Source: an uncultured Gammaproteobacteria bacterium
GTDB lineage: Bacteria; Pseudomonadota; Gammaproteobacteria; Arenicellales; JAANXG01
NCBI GenBank assembly: GCA_947259875.1
Contig: CAMYNX010000002.1
Location: 1-53,202 of the forward strand
Direction of reading: 5' to 3'
DNA: 53,202 nucleotides
Shown: positions 48,048 through 53,202 of the stretch, in pieces
Numbering within the stretch: position 1 is the stretch's first letter
Layout: each line of letters starts with the position of its first letter
Position numbers and translations under genes: made by a program
The notes under the pieces: model-generated
The model's database searches: none
What the model saw: only the letters and a program-made list of their open reading frames with translations
Told to the model about the DNA's origin: nothing

Positions 48048-48472
48048 ACAATTGTCTTCGCGTGAACAGTTATCGATAAGCCACCAAAAGGATTCTGCTA
48101 AGTGGCGCCAAGTCCGAGCGTATGGTGAGCTAAAGGATCGGACCCGAAACAAGATCGGTTAACCCAAGTTACGCAAACCACATGCGCTCGGTTCAATGAG
48201 AAAGAATGCCGGGACGAGAACACGATGGTTTAGACAGCCATAATAATAGCATAAAGACCTTTGCGTACAGCGCCGGCGCCATTCCACTTTAATTAAATCC
48301 GTTCCGTGGCAACTTGGTAACCTGTTGATTTCCTTGTTTGGAAACACGAGTAACCGGTAACAAAAAGTCACACTCTGTTAAGTCAAACAGCGGACCTCAA
48401 CTAGCATGGGATTTCTATGATCTACGCAGCGACACAAGTTTGCGCGGGCACACGACATTAAAGCAATCCTCA

Positions 48473-49381
48473 TCAATCCAGCTGCGTGGATTCGTTGGGA
48501 AGGTATTTATCCTCCATCGCCCGGTATTCGTCCAGGCCCACAAAACCTGTAAACTCGTCAAAGTTAGTCAACCAATTCGTCTCTCCCGGTAATACTCCCG
48601 TGGGTGAAGCCTTCAATGCGTTGAAAAAATCGGTCAACGCTCGATGAGCAACCATGATTGACGCCACCGGTATCGACACCTGAGCAATTCCCATCGCCAC
48701 AAGCTCCCGTATCGGGACCAATTCAGTATTCACTCCAGTAACGCCGTCCATGAGGTTGATGGATAACGGACCATCGACGGCGTCCACCGCTCGCTCGATA
48801 TCATCGCGGCTGCCGATCGCATTGATGGAAACCAGATCGGCACCCGCATCCAGGTAGAGATTACATCGCCGGACGGCTTCGTCTAACCCGAAACTGGCAT
48901 GGCTGTCGGTGCAGGCACTGATAACGAAGTCTGCATCCTGCCGATTGCGCACATCGCTACAGGCGCGCACCTTGCCGATCATTTCTTCTGCAGAAATGAC
49001 TTCTTTCCCGGTCCGATGTCCACACCGCTTTGGGAACAACTGATCCTCAATATTCATCCCCCCAGCACCCATGTTGATCAATCGCTCGGTCACCCAAGCA
49101 GCATTGACGGCGCTCCCCGCGCCAGCACCTGCATCCGCCACGACCGGGATGTCCACCGCCTGGACCACGTTCCAGGTTAAATCCAACACCTCTTTCGTTC
49201 TCATAAGACCCACATCCGGTTTGCCTAGCAGGCATCCGGCAATCCCGAATCCGGAGATTTGCACCGCCTCGAAGCCACATCGCTCGATAACCTTGGCACT
49301 CAATGCATCGTGGCAACCCGGCGTAATTACTGCCCGCTGTTTTTGAATCTGTCCGCGCAACAAGACGCTTTTCTCACTCAT
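48473..49381 (-). CDS. Isocitrate lyase/PEP mutase superfamily protein with altered active-site motifs
   Basis: TPGCHDALSAKVIERCGFEAVQISGFGIA; VVADAGAGAGSA; NIEDQLFPKRCGH; VISACTDSHA. Confidence 0.85.
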   Translation of the reverse strand: MSEKSVLLRGQIQKQRAVITPGCHDALSAKVIERCGFEAVQISGFGIAGCLLGKPDVGLMRTKEVLDLTWNVVQAVDIPVVADAGAGAGSAVNAAWVTERLINMGAGGMNIEDQLFPKRCGHRTGKEVISAEEMIGKVRACSDVRNRQDADFVISACTDSHASFGLDEAVRRCNLYLDAGADLVSINAIGSRDDIERAVDAVDGPLSINLMDGVTGVNTELVPIRELVAMGIAQVSIPVASIMVAHRALTDFFNALKASPTGVLPGETNWLTNFDEFTGFVGLDEYRAMEDKYLPNESTQLD

Positions 49382-49761
49382 CGATTACTCCTTTCAAGCT
49401 CCGTGCTAGCATAACCATAGCATCTGCCGGCTAATCTGGGTCAGCCGCCATCGCGGTCGATCGCCGCTCCGGTTCTCGGAACCACGCTGATCGTGGCACT
49501 CGGCCGGATCTGCCCGGCCTCGCTTGATCATAGAATCGCATCGTGAAACTATGTCAACAGCGATGGGGTGTCATCCCTAGCGCAGCTATTATGATCGAGA
49601 TTCACGGGGCATGGCCCGGCCAGTGTGGACTGCGGTGTGTTATCTGATTAAGACGTTACAATGGCCGTTAAAATATGGTACTTGCTGACCAACGAGCCGT
49701 ACCACGGATATCACGCATGACATCGGTCTCGCCGCGTGTTCGATAAGAATAAGGGCGTAAC

Positions 49762-51648
49762 ATGCCGGATCTGCTGAATATACGGAATCTGGAAGTCGAG
49801 TTTAGCGCGCACAACACCGTGATTCATGCGGTGCGCGGCGTCTCGTTTGGTGTCGCCCCCGGCGCCACCGTGGCCCTGGTGGGTGAGTCGGGTTCCGGTA
49901 AATCCGTGATCGCTCAATCCATCATGGGTATCCTGCCGGACATTGGGCGCATTAGTGCCGGCGAGATTCTGTTCACCGAACCCCGCTCGGGCGAAGTTAT
50001 TGATATCGCCAAGTTACCACCTAAGAGCGCCGCGATGCGCAGCATCCGCGGCGGGCGCATATCAATAATCTTTCAGGAACCGATGGTGTCTCTTTCACCG
50101 TTACATACTGTCGGCGATCAAGTGAGTGAGGCTTTGTTTCTACATCGTGAGATAGATAAACAAGAGGGACTGGATCTTACTCAAGATATGTTACGACTGG
50201 TGGGTTTTCCGAACCCTGCGCAGGCCATAAAGACTTACCCGTTCGAACTGTCCGGTGGCCTACGGCAACGGGCGATGATCGCTATGGCACTGATCTGCCG
50301 CCCGGCGTTATTAATCGCCGACGAACCAACCACGGCGCTGGATGTCACCATCCAGGCACAAATCCTTAGCTTGATAAAGGATCTTCAAGCCGAACTTGGG
50401 ATGGCTGTATTGCTCATCACGCATGATCTTGGTGTTGTCGCCAATGTGGCCGAACATGTCGTTGTCGTGTATCACGGGGAGGTGATGGAGCGCGGCACTG
50501 CCATTGACATCTTTAATCGTCCCGGCCATCCCTACCTGCAGGCCTTGCTCAAGGCAGTCCCACATTTTGATATGAAACCCGGTGAGCGGCTGCAGCCGGT
50601 GCGTGAGGTTGAGCACGAAACCGGACCATTGCTTAGTGACAAGCAACCCTGGCCGCCCGAGGCCGAATCCGCCGGTGCACATCTTTCGGTACGAAATTTG
50701 CGTAAAACCTTTCGTATACGCAAGAGCGGCTGGTTGGGACACAAGGAGGAACAGGTTAATACCGCGGTGGACGACGTCAGTTTCGATATCCAGAGGGGCG
50801 AATGCCTAGGGCTGGTGGGTGAAAGCGGATGCGGCAAGACCACGCTCAGTAAGATCATCATGCGGGCGATACGTCCCGACACTGGCGACGTGATCTATAA
50901 CGACCGCGGCACCTTGACCGACTGGTTGGCCCTTGAGGGAGACCGGGGACTCGTGGCATGCCGTAAGATGCAGCTGATCTTTCAAGATCCTTTCAGCTCC
51001 TTGAACCCGCGCATGACCGTGTTCGATATCATTCGCGAGCCCTTGATCATTCATAAGCTTGGCGATCAAGCGTACCAGGCTGAAATGGTCAAGGAATTAT
51101 TGCGCCTGGTAGGACTGGATCCCCGGTTCCTGAACCGCTATCCGCATAGTTTTTCCGGCGGCCAACGGCAACGTATCGGGATCGCGCGCGCACTGGCCCT
51201 GCGACCGGATTTGTTGATTTGCGACGAACCAGTATCCGCTCTCGACGTCTCGATACAGGCACAGGTCCTCAATCTATTAAAAGAGTTGCAAAAAGAGCTT
51301 GGGTTGACGTACTTATTTGTCTCTCACAATCTAGCAGTGGTGGATTATGTCGCTGACCGCATTGCGGTGATGTGTCAAGCGCGGTTGGTGGAGATTGCGC
51401 CACGAGAAATATTGTTTCGCGATCCGGTCCATCCCTATACTCAAGCGCTGCTTGCCGCGGTTCCGTATCCGGATCTTAGTCGGCAGTTGGACTTGGCGGT
51501 ACTGATGGAAGGGAGGGCGTCGAATCCAGCCGCATGGTCGCCGCCGTTTACCGTAAACGACCAGACGCAAACAACGCTGGTGAAAGTCAATCGCGAACAT
51601 CTGGTGCGGGCTGCAGTTGGCACACGAATAAATGAGCTGAGAACATGA
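49762..51648 (+). CDS. Peptide/nickel-type ABC transporter, duplicated ATP-binding protein (DppD-DppF fusion)
   Basis: Two Walker A motifs ([16 protein letters not shown]) and two signature motifs ([16 protein letters not shown]). Confidence 0.95.
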   Translation: MPDLLNIRNLEVEFSAHNTVIHAVRGVSFGVAPGATVALVGESGSGKSVIAQSIMGILPDIGRISAGEILFTEPRSGEVIDIAKLPPKSAAMRSIRGGRISIIFQEPMVSLSPLHTVGDQVSEALFLHREIDKQEGLDLTQDMLRLVGFPNPAQAIKTYPFELSGGLRQRAMIAMALICRPALLIADEPTTALDVTIQAQILSLIKDLQAELGMAVLLITHDLGVVANVAEHVVVVYHGEVMERGTAIDIFNRPGHPYLQALLKAVPHFDMKPGERLQPVREVEHETGPLLSDKQPWPPEAESAGAHLSVRNLRKTFRIRKSGWLGHKEEQVNTAVDDVSFDIQRGECLGLVGESGCGKTTLSKIIMRAIRPDTGDVIYNDRGTLTDWLALEGDRGLVACRKMQLIFQDPFSSLNPRMTVFDIIREPLIIHKLGDQAYQAEMVKELLRLVGLDPRFLNRYPHSFSGGQRQRIGIARALALRPDLLICDEPVSALDVSIQAQVLNLLKELQKELGLTYLFVSHNLAVVDYVADRIAVMCQARLVEIAPREILFRDPVHPYTQALLAAVPYPDLSRQLDLAVLMEGRASNPAAWSPPFTVNDQTQTTLVKVNREHLVRAAVGTRINELRT

Positions 51649-53202
51649 GAGCGAATCGATTTTGGACCTTTTTTTTATTGCTGGTGGCCAGCTTATCCAG
51701 TCCCCTGGTAATTGCACAAATGCAGGGTCTCAGCGAAGTGCCCAGTTTGACGGACGCCGTTCGCACCGGCCAACTGCCTCCAATCCAGCAACGGGTACCC
51801 GAAAGACCCGCCATGGTCAGTTATCAAGGCACTGCAAAGACTCCCGGACACTACGGTGGCGAACTTCGCCTGCTAATGGGTAAGGCTCGCGATATCCGTA
51901 TGATGGTGGTCTATGGCTACGCTCGGCTGGTCGCGTATGACCAGCAATTCGAGCTTTTTGCGGACCTGCTGGAACGGTATGAGGTCGAGGATAATCGGGT
52001 GTTTACCTTTTATTTGCGGCCTGGTCATCGATGGTCGGATGGCCATCCGTTTACTACCGAGGACTTTCGTTATTTTTGGGAAGATGTCGCCAATAACCAA
52101 GACCTGTCGCCATTTGGTCCCACCCAAGCGTTGCTGATCGACGGTAAACCGCCGGAGGTTGAAATCATCAATGAAACCACCATTCGTTACCGCTGGCACA
52201 AGCCCAATCCCTTCTTCCTACCGGCTCTTGCCGGGCCCAGGCCGCTGTTCATTTATCTTCCCGCTCACTACCTGAAGCAGTTCCATGCCCGCTACACAAA
52301 AACCACCGAACTCGAGCAAAAAGTGGCACAGGCCGGTACCCGGAACTGGGCGGGTCTGCATCACCGCCTAGCTCGTATGTACAAGTTCGACAATCCGGAT
52401 TTACCCACCTTGCATCCATGGGTAAACACCACACGTCCACCATCGGAACGTTTTATTTTCAAGCGCAACCCCTACTACCACCGCGTCGATAGTGAAGGCA
52501 AACAGCTGCCGTATATTGACCGGGTCGTTGTCAATATTTCCAGCAGCAGCCTGGTACCGGCCAAGACCGGTGCCGGAGAGTCGGATTTGCAGGCGCGCTA
52601 TCTGCGCTTGGACAACTACACCTTCCTCAAAGAAGGTGAACAACGTAACAACTACTCGGTCCGCCTGTGGCGCACCGCAAAGGGATCGCAGATTACGCTT
52701 TATCCTAACCTGAACACCAACGATCTGGTGTGGCGGGACTTGCTGCACGAAGCCCGCTTTCGCCGCGCCCTATCGCTGGCTATTCATCGCCATGAAATTA
52801 ACCAGGTGATTTATTTCGGCCTGGTACTCGAGAGCAACAACACGGTGCTGCCACAAAGTCCGTTGTTCAGGCCCGAGTTCCAGCAGTCCTGGACCAAATT
52901 TGATCTGCCGCAGGCGAATGCACTGCTCAACGAAATTGGCTTGACCAAATATGACAACCGTGGGGTACGCTTGCTTCCGGATGGGCGCCCGCTGGAGATC
53001 ATTGTTCAGACCGCTGGAGAAAGCACCGAAGAGACCGACGTGCTCGAGTTGATCCATGACAGCTGGCTGCAGGCGGGTATCAAGCTTTACACCCGGCCCT
53101 CGCAACGCGAGGTATTCCGCAACCGTACTTTCTCCGGTGACACGATCATGGCGGTGTGGGCGGGACTTTCTAATGCCATAGCGACCGCGGATATGAGTCC
53201 GG
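51645..53202 (+). CDS. Peptide ABC transporter substrate-binding protein (truncated at window end)
   Basis: Open frame from ATGA overlap: [34 protein letters not shown]...FYLRPGHRWSDGHPFTTEDFRYFWEDV...ARFRRALSLAIHRHEINQVIYFGL. Confidence 0.9.
   Translation, partial: MRANRFWTFFLLLVASLSSPLVIAQMQGLSEVPSLTDAVRTGQLPPIQQRVPERPAMVSYQGTAKTPGHYGGELRLLMGKARDIRMMVVYGYARLVAYDQQFELFADLLERYEVEDNRVFTFYLRPGHRWSDGHPFTTEDFRYFWEDVANNQDLSPFGPTQALLIDGKPPEVEIINETTIRYRWHKPNPFFLPALAGPRPLFIYLPAHYLKQFHARYTKTTELEQKVAQAGTRNWAGLHHRLARMYKFDNPDLPTLHPWVNTTRPPSERFIFKRNPYYHRVDSEGKQLPYIDRVVVNISSSSLVPAKTGAGESDLQARYLRLDNYTFLKEGEQRNNYSVRLWRTAKGSQITLYPNLNTNDLVWRDLLHEARFRRALSLAIHRHEINQVIYFGLVLESNNTVLPQSPLFRPEFQQSWTKFDLPQANALLNEIGLTKYDNRGVRLLPDGRPLEIIVQTAGESTEETDVLELIHDSWLQAGIKLYTRPSQREVFRNRTFSGDTIMAVWAGLSNAIATADMSP

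Noticed and set aside
1-53202. CRISPR arrays, tRNA/rRNA genes, transposases, prophage genes
   Set aside because: None recognised by eye on either strand; a tRNAscan, Infernal or CRISPR search would be needed to exclude them firmly.

Overview
The window looks like a chromosomal segment from a chemolithotrophic or sulfur-metabolising proteobacterium. It was read by eye plus the supplied ORF track; no searches were run. Left part (1-16.3 kb), a sulfur-trafficking region: rhodanese, two tandem paralogous micro-membrane proteins, TusA, YeeE/YedE (TsuA-like) transporter, a trio of small DsrE-like proteins, a Cys-rich PAS-LuxR regulator, a divergent ECF sigma/anti-sigma pair, and a YeiH-like putative sulfate exporter with two small accessory ORFs. 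Two radical SAM enzymes, an FAD oxidoreductase and GT2/GT39 glycosyltransferases are interleaved. Middle part (19.8-37.4 kb), a complete uptake [NiFe]-hydrogenase locus of E. coli Hyd-2 (HybOABC) type. It has two divergent arms: hemerythrin-hypF-C-D-E-X on the minus strand and fnr-like/hybO-A-B-C-D-hypC2-hybE-hupK-like-hypA-hypB-small membrane protein-cytochrome c on the plus strand. Right part (37.4-53.2 kb): a TPAT-type TRAP transporter (DctQM fusion, DctP, TatT), an alpha/beta hydrolase-OsmC fusion, DHDPS-like, citrate synthase, FAD-linked oxidase, RRM protein, FKBP, a divergent ICL/PEP-mutase-family protein and a peptide ABC transporter running off the end. Points most worth a second look: a class-II FNR-like promoter with a G9 tract in its core upstream of hybO; a lipoprotein-like cytochrome c lacking the usual distal Met; a micro-protein with a predicted mature N-terminal HPGH; a degenerate large-subunit paralog; a tandem micro-protein pair with a missed TTG start; a frameshifted GT2; and an ICL/PEPM protein with altered catalytic residues.
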